Source of the DNA: Paraburkholderia sp.
GTDB lineage: Bacteria > Pseudomonadota > Gammaproteobacteria > Burkholderiales > Burkholderiaceae
Direction: 5' to 3'
Assembly: GCF_024281035.1 (NCBI RefSeq)
Contig: NZ_JAMXLH010000078.1
Coordinates: forward strand, 146,689 to 210,688
Length of the DNA: 64,000 bases
Shown: positions 24,863 to 32,994 of the stretch, piece after piece
Position numbering within the stretch: the stretch's first letter is position 1
Layout of the letters: each line of letters begins with the position of its first letter
Translations under genes and position numbers: made by a program
The notes under the pieces: generated by a model
Told to the model about the DNA's origin: nothing
Databases searched by the model: none
Seen by the model: the letters and a program-made list of their open reading frames with translations, nothing else

Positions 24863-25537
24863 ATGGGGATCAACATCGCACTGGCCGACAGCCATCCGGC
24901 CGTCCTCGCTGGCGTCGAACTCGTGCTATCGAAGTTTGGCCATTTCAAAACCGCAGGAACCGCCCGCAATTCGACTGAGCTTGAGACAATTTTGGCCACC
25001 ACGCACTGCGACGTTCTCGTCGCAGACTATCTGATGGACGTCGGCGCACATCGCGACGGACTCGCGTTTCTCGCCGATATCCGCCGCCGGTATCCCGCGC
25101 TCCAGATCGTGCTCTTTACGCTTGGCGATCACGTCAGTCTCCGGCGCGCCGCGATGAAGATCGGCGTCCACGCGGTAGTCAGAAAATCCGAGGGTGCTGA
25201 ATTGCTCATTGAAGCGATACGCGCGACGTGCCATCGCATTCCGTCCGATGGGGGCGACGCGGCCAATGCGCCTGAAACCCGCGCTCCGGGTCCCCCGCTG
25301 CCGCTCGATTACCTCACTCAACACGAGCTTGATGTGCTGCGCCTTTATGCATCGGGGCTCACCGTGACCCAGATCGCCGCACGGCTGAACCGCACACGGC
25401 AGACGGTCGCCGCACAGAAACGCAGCGCAATGCACAAATGTGGCGTGATGCGCGATGTCGATCTCTTGCGGCGCATCTACGAATACCATCTGTTACCGGC
25501 AATCGAAACCGGATCGGAACAACCACCGTCTTCCTGA
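24863..25537 (+). CDS. NarL/RcsB-type response regulator (atypical acidic pocket)
   Basis: This 224-aa protein has a receiver domain (residues 1-125) and a LuxR-type HTH (about 148-210, LTQHELDVLRLYASGLTVTQIAARLNRTRQTVAAQKRSAM). The phosphoacceptor Asp is in CDVLVADYLMD. The acidic pair is ADS, not the usual DD, so one Mg2+-pocket residue is a Ser. The Lys in VVRKSEG and the Thr in VLFTLG are kept. It resembles the regulator encoded 210 bp downstream (LADxHPA...AG, RRRYPxLxIV, NRxxQT). No sensor kinase lies nearby. Confidence 0.86.
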   Translation: MGINIALADSHPAVLAGVELVLSKFGHFKTAGTARNSTELETILATTHCDVLVADYLMDVGAHRDGLAFLADIRRRYPALQIVLFTLGDHVSLRRAAMKIGVHAVVRKSEGAELLIEAIRATCHRIPSDGGDAANAPETRAPGPPLPLDYLTQHELDVLRLYASGLTVTQIAARLNRTRQTVAAQKRSAMHKCGVMRDVDLLRRIYEYHLLPAIETGSEQPPSS

Positions 25538-25595
25538 ATACGTGACAGTCATCCGATTCCTTGTGCCATCTCAGCGGATTTATTGCATCGGCGCG

Positions 25596-25611
25596 ATAAT
25601 TGCCGAATTAT
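25596..25611. promoter_or_regulatory. AT-rich inverted repeat upstream of the second regulator
   Basis: ATAATT-GCCG-AATTAT is a perfect 6-bp dyad in the 209-bp gap between the two response-regulator genes, 136 bp before the second ATG. It could be an autoregulatory or cross-regulatory site. Confidence 0.3.
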
Positions 25612-25746
25612 TTTGTAGAACGACCATTTTCAATCGTTAACTAACACCGAATCGACGCATTCAAAGTGATCACGGCGTGCGCAAACGCTATACTTGGCCC
25701 AATAGTCCCAAGAACTCTGTCCATAATTCCCATCGAGGGACTTGTC

Positions 25747-26439
25747 ATGCAAATCCACGTCGTACTTGCTGACGACCATCCTGCTCTCGTCGCCGGAGTG
25801 AAGTACGCGCTTGATTCCGTCAAAACCATCAAGGTCACCGGCACGGCGCAGAATTCGAGCGAGATCATCAAGTTGCTGGACACGGTCCCGTGCGACGTGC
25901 TCGTGGCGGATTACGCGATGCCGCACGGAGCCTATGGCGACGGAATGGCGCTGTTCTCCTATCTGCGCCGCCGCTATCCCGAGCTGAAAATCGTGGTCTT
26001 CACAACGGTCGACAATCCGGCCATCGTGCGTGAAGTCGCGCGGCTCGGCGTTCATTCGTACATCAACAAGACCGATAACCTCGACCGGCTGATTTCCGCC
26101 ATTCACGCTGTGTACGCACAGGCGGTGTATTTCCCGAGCGAAGGCCTGCGCCAGGATCTGGCAGCAAAGCCCACGGGCAGCCCTGCGGGCGAGCGCACAG
26201 AATTGTCGAAGCGCGAAGTGGAAGTAATCAGGCTCTACGTTTCGGGTATGTCGATCGGCGAGATTGCTAAAAAGCTCAATCGTAGCAAGCAGACCATCAG
26301 CTCGCAGAAGGTCACCGCCATGCGCAAGCTCGGTATCGCCCGCGACGCCGAACTGTTTCGCTATGCATGGGAAACCGGACTCGGCGGCACGGGAGCCGCC
26401 CCGCTTCCCGACGATCCCGCAGCCGGCGGCGCGCATTGA
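25747..26439 (+). CDS. NarL/RcsB-type response regulator
   Basis: This 230-aa protein has a receiver domain with an intact acidic pair (LADDHPALVAG), phospho-Asp in CDVLVADYAMPHG, Thr in VVFTTVD and Lys in YINKTDN. The LuxR-type HTH lies at about residues 155-215 (LSKREVEVIRLYVSGMSIGEIAKKLNRSKQTISSQKVTAM). The HTH and the HGAYGDG spacing resemble RcsB/BvgA-like regulators. ATG 25747 is preceded by GAGGGACTTGTC; the longer frame from 25666 adds non-family sequence. It is followed by an EAL gene in the same direction. Confidence 0.88.
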   Translation: MQIHVVLADDHPALVAGVKYALDSVKTIKVTGTAQNSSEIIKLLDTVPCDVLVADYAMPHGAYGDGMALFSYLRRRYPELKIVVFTTVDNPAIVREVARLGVHSYINKTDNLDRLISAIHAVYAQAVYFPSEGLRQDLAAKPTGSPAGERTELSKREVEVIRLYVSGMSIGEIAKKLNRSKQTISSQKVTAMRKLGIARDAELFRYAWETGLGGTGAAPLPDDPAAGGAH

Positions 26440-26532
26440 CACGCATGGGCATATAGACCGCCGCGTCGCCGCGCCCCAACCGGCAGATTGCCTGGCCGCT
26501 ACGCCTGGCGCACACCGCGCGCTTTTTAGGAC

Positions 26533-27492
26533 GTGTCCGATATTCGTCCGACATACGCATTAGCACAATGGCGATCCGATTCCCGCAAACGTTGCGTCCC
26601 GCCGCGCGTTCCCTGTCGATCGCCCATGCCTCCGAAAGCGCACCGCCCCCTTCCGCCCGAGCGAGTCCTGGCCGAGACGCCAGCACCGCTCATTGCCGAT
26701 GCCGATGCGACGCACGCAGCGCAATGTGCACGCGTCTGCCAGGGCATCCGCGAAGGCGAGTTCAGCCTCGCGTATCAGCCCATCGTGGACGTGCGCGCGG
26801 GAACCGCAGTCGGCGCCGAAGCGTTGCTGCGCTGGCGCCATCCGCAGCATGGCTGGCTTCGACCCGGCGCATTCGCACAGGTACTTCACCAGCCCGACGT
26901 CGCCCGCGCGGTGACGGCTTTCGTGATCGAAAGAATCGCCGCGGATCGCGCGGCGCTGCCGGTCGCACATCGTCATAAATTCGTTTCGTTCAACGCCTGG
27001 CCATCGCAGCTGGAGGACGGCGAGCTTGAGCGGCTCGTCACGACGCACTACCTCGCGCGCGGCGGCGCTCCCGAAGTCCTCATGATCGAGCTGCTGGAAA
27101 GCGGGCCGCACGTTGCGGGCGATGAACTCGCCATGCCCGTGGAGGCGCTTCGCAAGATGGGCTTGAAGGTCGCTATCGACGACCTCGGATGTGGCGCGTG
27201 GACCCTGCTGGATCTCGCGCATTTCGAAGTCGACGCGGTAAAGCTTGCGAGGGAATTGATCTGCAGGCTCCCGGCATCGGACGCCGCGCAGCATGTCGTT
27301 ACCGGCACCCTGCAGATTCTCAAGGCGTTGGGCACTCAGGCCATCGTGGAAGGCATCGAAACACCGGAGCAGGTCGCGTGGGCAGCGACAGTGCCGCACC
27401 TGTGGGCGCAGGGCTACGCATTCGCGCGGCCCATGCCGGATCTTGCAGGCGCAATCGGCTGGGCACAGTCAACCGCCGAAACGAACGACTAA
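26533..27492 (+). CDS. EAL-domain c-di-GMP phosphodiesterase
   Basis: This protein of up to 319 aa has a single EAL domain from about residue 75. The metal and catalytic residues are present: EALLRW, Asn in SFNAWPS, Glu in MIELLES, the Asp pair in AIDDLGCG, Lys in DAVKLAR, Glu in VEGIET and Gln in AQGYAFARPM. Loop 6 reads DDLGCGAW where DDFGTGxSS is usual, so dimer-linked activation may be changed. EAL enzymes hydrolyse c-di-GMP to pGpG. The start is unsure: GTG at 26533 or ATG at 26626. Placed 94 bp after the response regulator, it may be its output partner. Confidence 0.85.
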   Translation: MSDIRPTYALAQWRSDSRKRCVPPRVPCRSPMPPKAHRPLPPERVLAETPAPLIADADATHAAQCARVCQGIREGEFSLAYQPIVDVRAGTAVGAEALLRWRHPQHGWLRPGAFAQVLHQPDVARAVTAFVIERIAADRAALPVAHRHKFVSFNAWPSQLEDGELERLVTTHYLARGGAPEVLMIELLESGPHVAGDELAMPVEALRKMGLKVAIDDLGCGAWTLLDLAHFEVDAVKLARELICRLPASDAAQHVVTGTLQILKALGTQAIVEGIETPEQVAWAATVPHLWAQGYAFARPMPDLAGAIGWAQSTAETND

Positions 27493-27542
27493 AACGTACA
27501 CCCCTAAAACACGCGGCTAACCGTCCCGGCAAGCCGCACGGC

Positions 27543-28733
27543 TCACAAGCTTGTCTCTGTCTGCGCCAATCGCGCGGGCGAGAATTCCCGCTTCGTTGCA
27601 ACCTCTTCGTCCCGGCTGCAGACCTGGTTGCGGCCGTTTTGCTTTGCACGATACATGCGCCGATCCGCGATTTCGAGCAGCGATTTCCAGTCGCTCGCGT
27701 GATCCGCCACCAGCTCCGCGATGCCAATGCTCGCCGTGACCGGCGTATCGATCGGCGTGACGCCGAAGCCGTTCTTGCGCAAGCGCGCCAGTGCCGCTTC
27801 CGCATGTGCGAGTCCGGTATCGGGCATGACCAGCAGGAATTCCTCGCCTCCCCAGCGTATGAGCATGTCGCCGCGCCGCAGATTGCGAAAAACGATATCG
27901 GCCATGTTGAACAACACCTTGTCGCCCGCTTCGTGCCCGAACTGGTCGTTGATATTCTTGAAGTGATCCAGATCGACAAAAGCGACGGACAGTTTTGCGC
28001 CGCTGCGCGAAGCGATGCTGCATTGCAGTTCCAGCACTTCTTCGCCGCCGCTGCGCGAGAGCGCGCCGGTCAATGCGTCGCGGACCGCCTGCCGGACCAG
28101 CCCGATCATGAAGCCTAACTGGCTCATGCCCGCCAATGTCGAAACACCGGAGATCAGAACGAGCAACCAGAATTCACCGGCAAACGACGGCCAGTCCATG
28201 CCGGCCCAACGCATGAGACCGGCGATCAACTGGGCGAACAGGATTGGTGCGGCGAAAAACAGCGTTTCAAGCAACGTCAACGGAAAAATCGACAATCCCG
28301 CAAGCAGCACAAAAGGCAAAAACGCGTAACCGACGCTGATAGCCGCCGACAACCCCGTGAGCCTGTGATGACCGAGCAGCGTGTACGACGCCACGAAAAA
28401 CACCGTTGGGATTGCGAATAATAGCGCCATCGCACGGTAAGCATCGAGCAGATTGCCATTGGGGCGATAGAGCAACAGGCCGGCGAACGCGGTGCAGGCG
28501 ACCAGACGAATCAGCGCCAGGTTGAACCACAGATCGAACGGAAACACGATCAGGTCGACGCAGCTCCACGCCGCCGTTAAAACGGCAAACAGGAAGGCGA
28601 GCAGACGAACGCGATTGACGATTGTGTTGGCGCGTCGCCGCGTCAACAGACCCAGATGCGGACGCGGCGATACCAACCACTTGTATTCCGAATTTTCCAG
28701 CTCCCCCGGAATGAGGTCAGTCAGGTATAACAT
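27543..28733 (-). CDS. Membrane GGDEF diguanylate cyclase
   Basis: This 396-aa protein has about six hydrophobic spans in residues 40-215 and a C-terminal GGDEF domain (about 225-385). The active site reads RWGGEEFLLVMP, and an inhibitory RxxD site (RRGD) lies five residues before it, so product feedback is expected. FVDLDHFKNINDQFGHEAGD carries the metal-binding Asp. It makes c-di-GMP at the inner membrane in response to an unknown signal. ATG 28733 was chosen over an in-frame TTG at 28802. It ends 51 bp from the convergent EAL gene's stop. Confidence 0.93.
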   Translation of the reverse strand: MLYLTDLIPGELENSEYKWLVSPRPHLGLLTRRRANTIVNRVRLLAFLFAVLTAAWSCVDLIVFPFDLWFNLALIRLVACTAFAGLLLYRPNGNLLDAYRAMALLFAIPTVFFVASYTLLGHHRLTGLSAAISVGYAFLPFVLLAGLSIFPLTLLETLFFAAPILFAQLIAGLMRWAGMDWPSFAGEFWLLVLISGVSTLAGMSQLGFMIGLVRQAVRDALTGALSRSGGEEVLELQCSIASRSGAKLSVAFVDLDHFKNINDQFGHEAGDKVLFNMADIVFRNLRRGDMLIRWGGEEFLLVMPDTGLAHAEAALARLRKNGFGVTPIDTPVTASIGIAELVADHASDWKSLLEIADRRMYRAKQNGRNQVCSRDEEVATKREFSPARLAQTETSL

Positions 28734-28911
28734 AAGTTCTTTGAATTGCTGTCGACAGCTATCTTTAAAGGGCTTGAGGCCCGGCGCTGAAACCCGATGC
28801 AAAAGTTCTCGCGACGAACGTTCCCGGCGATTGCACGTCCGTGCGCCGGTTCCACCCGTTGCAACACAACACCGTAAGCGCTCATCCCTGGTCCACTTGT
28901 GACGGCCCGGA

Positions 28912-31071
28912 TTACACGGCGCCCAACATGATCGAATCGATCAGCTGCCGACGGGCCAATCGATAATCCGCACTGCGTTGCCCGTTTTGCATCGCAGCCG
29001 TGATCAAGGCGTGAGGTAGTGCCGAATCTCCAGACTCGTTCTCCAGAATGGACTCCATTTCAATAAAGAAATTCGTAAACGAGCAGGTCAGGCAACCCGG
29101 ATCCTGCTGCGCCAACGTTGAAACCGCCGGAACGGCTGCGTTGCCGGCCGTCTTGAAGAGTTTCTCCAACCGCTCGAAAGCCGTCTGATCTTCGGAAATC
29201 AGATGCAGGCGCTCTTCCCAGATCAACAAGCGGGCCAGTTTTCCCAAAGGCGTTTTCGGATTCTGCGAAACGCGCGCGCCAGGCTGGTTTCCCATCCATG
29301 CGACCACCTGTTGCGCCGGCATGGGACGAGCGATCCAGTAGCCCTGGGCGGTATCGACGCCGAGAAGCGCGATCGCCTCCAGCAGATCCTCGCCCTCGAC
29401 GCCTTCGACGACCACACGCTTGTCGAGCGAGTGGCCCAGCCGCGTTAATTGATAGATAAAACGCAGTACATCCAGCGCGTCGGTGCCGGGCAGGCTCACG
29501 ATGCTCCGGTCGATCTTGATCCAGTCGAAGGGCAATTCACGCAAACGATGCAGGCTGCTATGCCCGGAACCGAGATCGTCTTCAGCCAGGTTGATGCCGA
29601 GCGCCTTGAATTTCACCAATTCGCGCGCCCCGTCGAGGCCCGGCAGCGTGGCATCGGTTTCGAGCATCTCCAGCGTCAACGTGCCGGGTTCGCATCGATA
29701 CTTTTGCAATGCCTGTTGCGTGGCGTCGAAATAGCGGACATCGCTTAACGCGCTGGGCGGCAGATTCACGGACACTTTCAGATCGATTCCGCTTTTCAGC
29801 CAGCGATCCCGATGGGACAGCGCCTGCCCTAACCCGCGAATATACAGTTCCAGAAAATCATCCGAGGACAGCGCGGGGAAGAACTCGCCGGGCGCCAGGA
29901 ATCGATCGCCCTCCTGCAAGCGCGCGAGCGCCTCGACTTTGGTGACGCGTCCGGTCCGGAGATCCAGCAGCGGCTGATAGTGCATCTGCAGCGCGTCCGA
30001 TCTGAGCAGCGTCGCCCAGCTTTGCCGCGTCGCAATCGGCACGGTACGCGTATGCCCTCCCAGATGTTCGATTCGCGATACGGCGAACGCGAGCAGCGTT
30101 TGCAGCAATTCGACGAAAGCCCGCTGATCCGCGCCGGTAAATCCGCCTGGCAGGACACTGTACAAGGAAAGAACGGCCATCGGAGCACGCCCCGGCTCGC
30201 TCAGGGGAATCGTGACGACGGAGCGAACGCCTTTACTCAGCGCAACATCCTTCCAGGGCGCGGCATGGGGATCCGTTTCGTAACTGAGAAGGTGTTCCGC
30301 CCGCCCGCTGCGCCATGCCCGGCCAATCGAGCCCTGCCCATGAGGATCGTCGTCTGTCGCCGTGATCTGCAACTGCTCGGAATGTTCGATATCCGCGATG
30401 AAGGACGCGATATTCTTCGATGCCGCCTCGAACCGGAAGACACCTCGATGGTCCGGCCGTCCCACCGAGCAGCCCGTCACCTCGTCGTGAGCACCGATGA
30501 TTTCAATGACATTGCTGATGAGGTCGGTATAGCTCTCCGTATTCCACGCGAGTCGGGTGATACGCAGCAATACGTCCTGCCTTGCGCTCTGCAGACACTG
30601 ATAAGCCTGCGCCTGCAAGGCCAGTTCGCGCGTGAGCCGGCGCGCGAACACGCGTAGCGCCTCCGCATGTGCAGTCGTATCGACGTAGCGGTGAACGGCA
30701 GCGAACACGAGCCCCCAAACCCGGATCAGTTCTTCCTGATCCAGTCCCATGACGGCGCAGACACGCCCGACGCGCAACGCCGTCGCGCGGTGAGTCGCGG
30801 CAGTCAGATCGGGGGCGGCGAGTGCGTACAGGCTCTGTGTTTGTTGCGCTCTGAGACGCTCGACCTCCGGTTTCGACAGGGCTTCCAGGATGTGTCTCGA
30901 CTTCGGCAAGCGCATCACACCTTCATAGAAGCGCTTGTCGATATCGGCTGCATGTTGCTGCAATGCTTCGCCTAACGCGCTCAGTGCGTCAGTCCACGTC
31001 GAACCGTAGAGCTGCGCCTCGTCATCCCCCGGTACGCTGCCGGGGGGAGCTTTAGAAGCATGGGTGAACAT
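28912..31071 (-). CDS. Globin-like sensor / GAF / EAL protein
   Basis: This 719-aa protein has four parts. Residues about 20-165 resemble a globin-coupled sensor, but the proximal-ligand motif H-x-x-I-G-L reads C-A-V-M-G-L, with Cys105 in the His position. Residues about 180-335 look like a GAF domain. Residues about 355-600 form an EAL domain with all active-site residues (VEALARL, SVNLPPS, LEMLET, LAEDDLGSGHSS, WIKIDRS, VEGVEG, AQGYWIARPMP). The last 110 residues are unrecognised and contain CLTCSF. It should hydrolyse c-di-GMP under gas, redox or small-ligand control. ATG 31071 has GGAGG ten bases upstream. Confidence 0.86.
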   Translation of the reverse strand: MFTHASKAPPGSVPGDDEAQLYGSTWTDALSALGEALQQHAADIDKRFYEGVMRLPKSRHILEALSKPEVERLRAQQTQSLYALAAPDLTAATHRATALRVGRVCAVMGLDQEELIRVWGLVFAAVHRYVDTTAHAEALRVFARRLTRELALQAQAYQCLQSARQDVLLRITRLAWNTESYTDLISNVIEIIGAHDEVTGCSVGRPDHRGVFRFEAASKNIASFIADIEHSEQLQITATDDDPHGQGSIGRAWRSGRAEHLLSYETDPHAAPWKDVALSKGVRSVVTIPLSEPGRAPMAVLSLYSVLPGGFTGADQRAFVELLQTLLAFAVSRIEHLGGHTRTVPIATRQSWATLLRSDALQMHYQPLLDLRTGRVTKVEALARLQEGDRFLAPGEFFPALSSDDFLELYIRGLGQALSHRDRWLKSGIDLKVSVNLPPSALSDVRYFDATQQALQKYRCEPGTLTLEMLETDATLPGLDGARELVKFKALGINLAEDDLGSGHSSLHRLRELPFDWIKIDRSIVSLPGTDALDVLRFIYQLTRLGHSLDKRVVVEGVEGEDLLEAIALLGVDTAQGYWIARPMPAQQVVAWMGNQPGARVSQNPKTPLGKLARLLIWEERLHLISEDQTAFERLEKLFKTAGNAAVPAVSTLAQQDPGCLTCSFTNFFIEMESILENESGDSALPHALITAAMQNGQRSADYRLARRQLIDSIMLGAV

Positions 31072-31193
31072 CGCTGGGCTGCCTCCAGAGTTGCCCTCGC
31101 TTCGCGCACGTTCGCACCCTGGCGAACATGGCAAGAGCAGGTATCGACTCGAACCCGCGACAGCGGGCAATCACGCGTGTTTGATGTGGGTAC

Positions 31194-31388
31194 CTAATAG
31201 CTGTTCCACGTATCGACCGGACTGGCCGGTGCCGCTTTGGCCGGTTGAGCGCCGATCATGTCGGCCATGCACACTTCCAGTCCACGTTCTTTTGTATGAA
31301 GAAAGATGCGATGAATCGACGTTCCGCAAAATCGGGGCCGACTCAGCGCGGGCGGTAACCAGGGCTTTCGCACAAACGACAGTTTCAT
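31194..31388 (-). CDS. Doubtful small ORF, 64 or 24 aa
   Basis: A minus-strand frame of 64 codons contains an internal ATG at 31265, preceded by GGAAG, that would give a 24-residue peptide beginning MADMIGAQPAKAA and ending DTWNSY. The composition switches between the Arg/Leu-rich first part and the Ala/Pro-rich last part, so the short version is more believable. No family is recognised and expression is unproven. Confidence 0.25.
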   Translation of the reverse strand: MKLSFVRKPWLPPALSRPRFCGTSIHRIFLHTKERGLEVCMADMIGAQPAKAAPASPVDTWNSY

Positions 31389-31573
31389 GGTTTTTTATGA
31401 TTTTCGGTGGAAACGCCGCCGCTCTGTGCGGGCACCTGCCGCCTGGCCACTGTCTCGCGAAACGCGGCATGGAACCGATCGAGCGACGGCACCATTCGCG
31501 GTGGCAATGGCCAGAAATCAATACAGCTACTACACACGATATCGGTTCAAATGTCACAGGCTTGAGCACTTTT

Positions 31574-31590
31574 TATCGTATGCGACGATA
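31574..31590. promoter_or_regulatory. TATCGT-N5-ACGATA dyad
   Basis: This perfect 6-bp inverted repeat sits in AT-rich sequence, 29 bp before a 19-codon frame that has an AAGGAG site. It could be an operator. No nearby regulator is an obvious partner. Confidence 0.3.
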
Positions 31591-31986
31591 TATCACACAA
31601 ATCAAGGAGTTGGGAACGATGCAAAAGTGCGCGGTGCGGAACACGCCGTTCCACCTGTCGCGAAATCAGGCTGTTTAGCAAACCGGCCCTTAAATAAACG
31701 CCTAATGATGTGCAGGATTGTTGAATCGCTTCCCGGCTGAAGCGATGCACAATTGGACATTCATTGCGCAGCCAGTTCGCAAGCCTTATTACATGTCCCT
31801 TATGCACATATTTCATTCGAATATCGTCTGATTTCCGCGAGCACGGTGGGGACATTTTTTCAAAAGATCCGAGACGGTTTCGCTCACGGCACTATCGAGT
31901 TCGTCATACAGGATCACTCGATGAATCAACCCGATTCGAAGCGCGTGATCCGCGCAATATCGTCGTTGCAGTTGCCTTGCCTGGTG

Positions 31987-32433
31987 TTACGCCACCGCGT
32001 CCGCAGCGTTTTCAGCGTTCGGTAGATTCAGCACCGCCGCATAGCCCTTCAGCAGATCCCGCCAGCTCACGATCCCCACCGGCCTGCGTTTGTCGTCGAC
32101 GACCGGAATGCAGGAGATTGAATGCGCGAGCAACAACTGAATGGCTTCCGCCACGTCGGCGTCGGGATGCAGCGTAATCGGCGTGCGGGTCATGATCTGA
32201 TGCACGCGCTTGTTCAGCGTACCCACATCGCGCCGCGTTTCCACCACGCTGTCGATAAACGGGCTCAACGCGCGCAGGAGATCCCGATCGGACACGACGC
32301 CTTGCAGCGCTCCGTCTTCGAGAACCAGCAGGTGATGAATCGCCGCTTCCTTGAAGATCTCCCTGACCGTTTCCAGCGTGTCATCGAAGCCCACCGTCAC
32401 GATGCGCTTCGTCATGAGGTCTTCTACTTTCAT
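31987..32433 (-). CDS. CBS-domain pair protein
   Basis: This 148-aa protein is made of two CBS motifs, VEDLMTKRIVTVGFDDTLETVREIFKEAAIHHLLVLEDGALQGVVSDRDLLRAL (residues 3-58) and VHQIMTRTPITLHPDADVAEAIQLLLAHSISCIPVVDDKRRPVGIVSWRDLLKG (about 77-130). Stand-alone CBS pairs bind adenine nucleotides and act as energy or nucleotide sensors in the cytoplasm. There is no fused catalytic domain. It is divergent from the siderophore receptor gene and apparently monocistronic. Confidence 0.92.
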   Translation of the reverse strand: MKVEDLMTKRIVTVGFDDTLETVREIFKEAAIHHLLVLEDGALQGVVSDRDLLRALSPFIDSVVETRRDVGTLNKRVHQIMTRTPITLHPDADVAEAIQLLLAHSISCIPVVDDKRRPVGIVSWRDLLKGYAAVLNLPNAENAADAVA

Positions 32434-32890
32434 TACTGCACTCCTTGCTTGCGATGGTTATTGAGGAAGGCGATCAGGTGCGACGCGGCGCCCGGCACGG
32501 CGACGCCGCGCAGGCCTTCAATGTCCGGCCGATACGGGATGCGGCCTGCGGCGGCAGAGCCGGTGTGAGGTACAGCGGGCCAGGCTCCGCGTCGTAGCGC
32601 GTCCCGGCGTGCCTGGTCGACGGCAGCCTTCGTGGACTGTCATCTACAACGTCCTCGCCTGCGTCGGCGATGACCGCCGGGCGAGATAAATCCACGTTTC
32701 CTCCGCGACCGCGAATGCGGCGCGCCAGCCGCTTCGATTCCCGCTCTTCCCGCCGGTCGTCTGCCCGGTGCGCGCACCGTCCGCAAGCCTCCCAGGGCGC
32801 AGCCTTTCTTGCGACCAAACAAGAACGCTTCTCATTTACACAAAGTTTAATTAGAATCCCACCCGAAAGCTTTCCGTAATGATCCGTGGC
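32434..32890. other. Divergent region between CBS and siderophore-receptor genes
   Basis: This stretch has no supported gene. Long minus-strand frames here are Arg/Ala-rich and unlike known families. The AT-rich part from about 32815 to 32865 is the likely receptor promoter and contains TTCTCATTTACA, which resembles one half of a Fur box. Confidence 0.4.
32829..32847 (+). promoter_or_regulatory. Possible Fur half-site before the receptor gene
   Basis: TTCTCATTTACA matches half of the classic inverted Fur motif (AATGAGAA on the other strand), but the second half is poor. The gene type makes Fur control likely; the site itself is weak. Confidence 0.3.
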
Positions 32891-32921
32891 GGGAGGAGCA
32901 TTCTGACAGATTGCTCCTCCC
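32891..32921 (+). promoter_or_regulatory. Leader hairpin of the receptor mRNA
   Basis: GGGAGGAGCA (32891-32900) pairs perfectly with TGCTCCTCCC (32912-32921) around an 11-base loop. The left arm is itself a strong ribosome-binding sequence, so the hairpin could hide a start signal for the in-frame TTG at 32911. No T-run follows. Confidence 0.5.
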
Positions 32922-32925
32922 ATCA

Positions 32926-32970
32926 CATCCGCTACATCCACCGCATCCGCTACATCCGCCGCATCCGCCA
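32926..32970 (+). repeat. Five 9-bp tandem repeats in the receptor leader
   Basis: Five copies of CATCCGCYR-like 9-mers follow one another (CATCCGCTA, CATCCACCG, CATCCGCTA, CATCCGCCG, CATCCGCCA). The array is in frame with the receptor and would encode His-Pro-Leu/His-Pro-Pro repeats if translation began at TTG 32911. Confidence 0.8.
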
Positions 32971-32994
32971 AAGCCACACGAGGGAAACCCATCG

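Larger units (their letters stand above)
31072..31986. other. 915-bp region without a firm gene
   Basis: The region between the EAL gene and the CBS gene is AT-richer than its surroundings and carries no recognised family. It includes a minus-strand frame (31194-31388) listed separately, a TATCGT-N5-ACGATA dyad at 31574-31590, and a 19-codon plus-strand frame at 31619 that follows an AAGGAG site. Long frames on either strand here are unlike any known protein. Confidence 0.4.

Noticed and set aside
32926..32970. CRISPR-like array
   Set aside because: The units are only 9 bp with no spacers; it is a short tandem repeat. No cas gene is present.
32474..32992. Minus-strand frame across the receptor leader
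   Set aside because: Its N-terminus is just the 9-bp repeats read backwards, and the rest is Arg/Ala-rich with no family.
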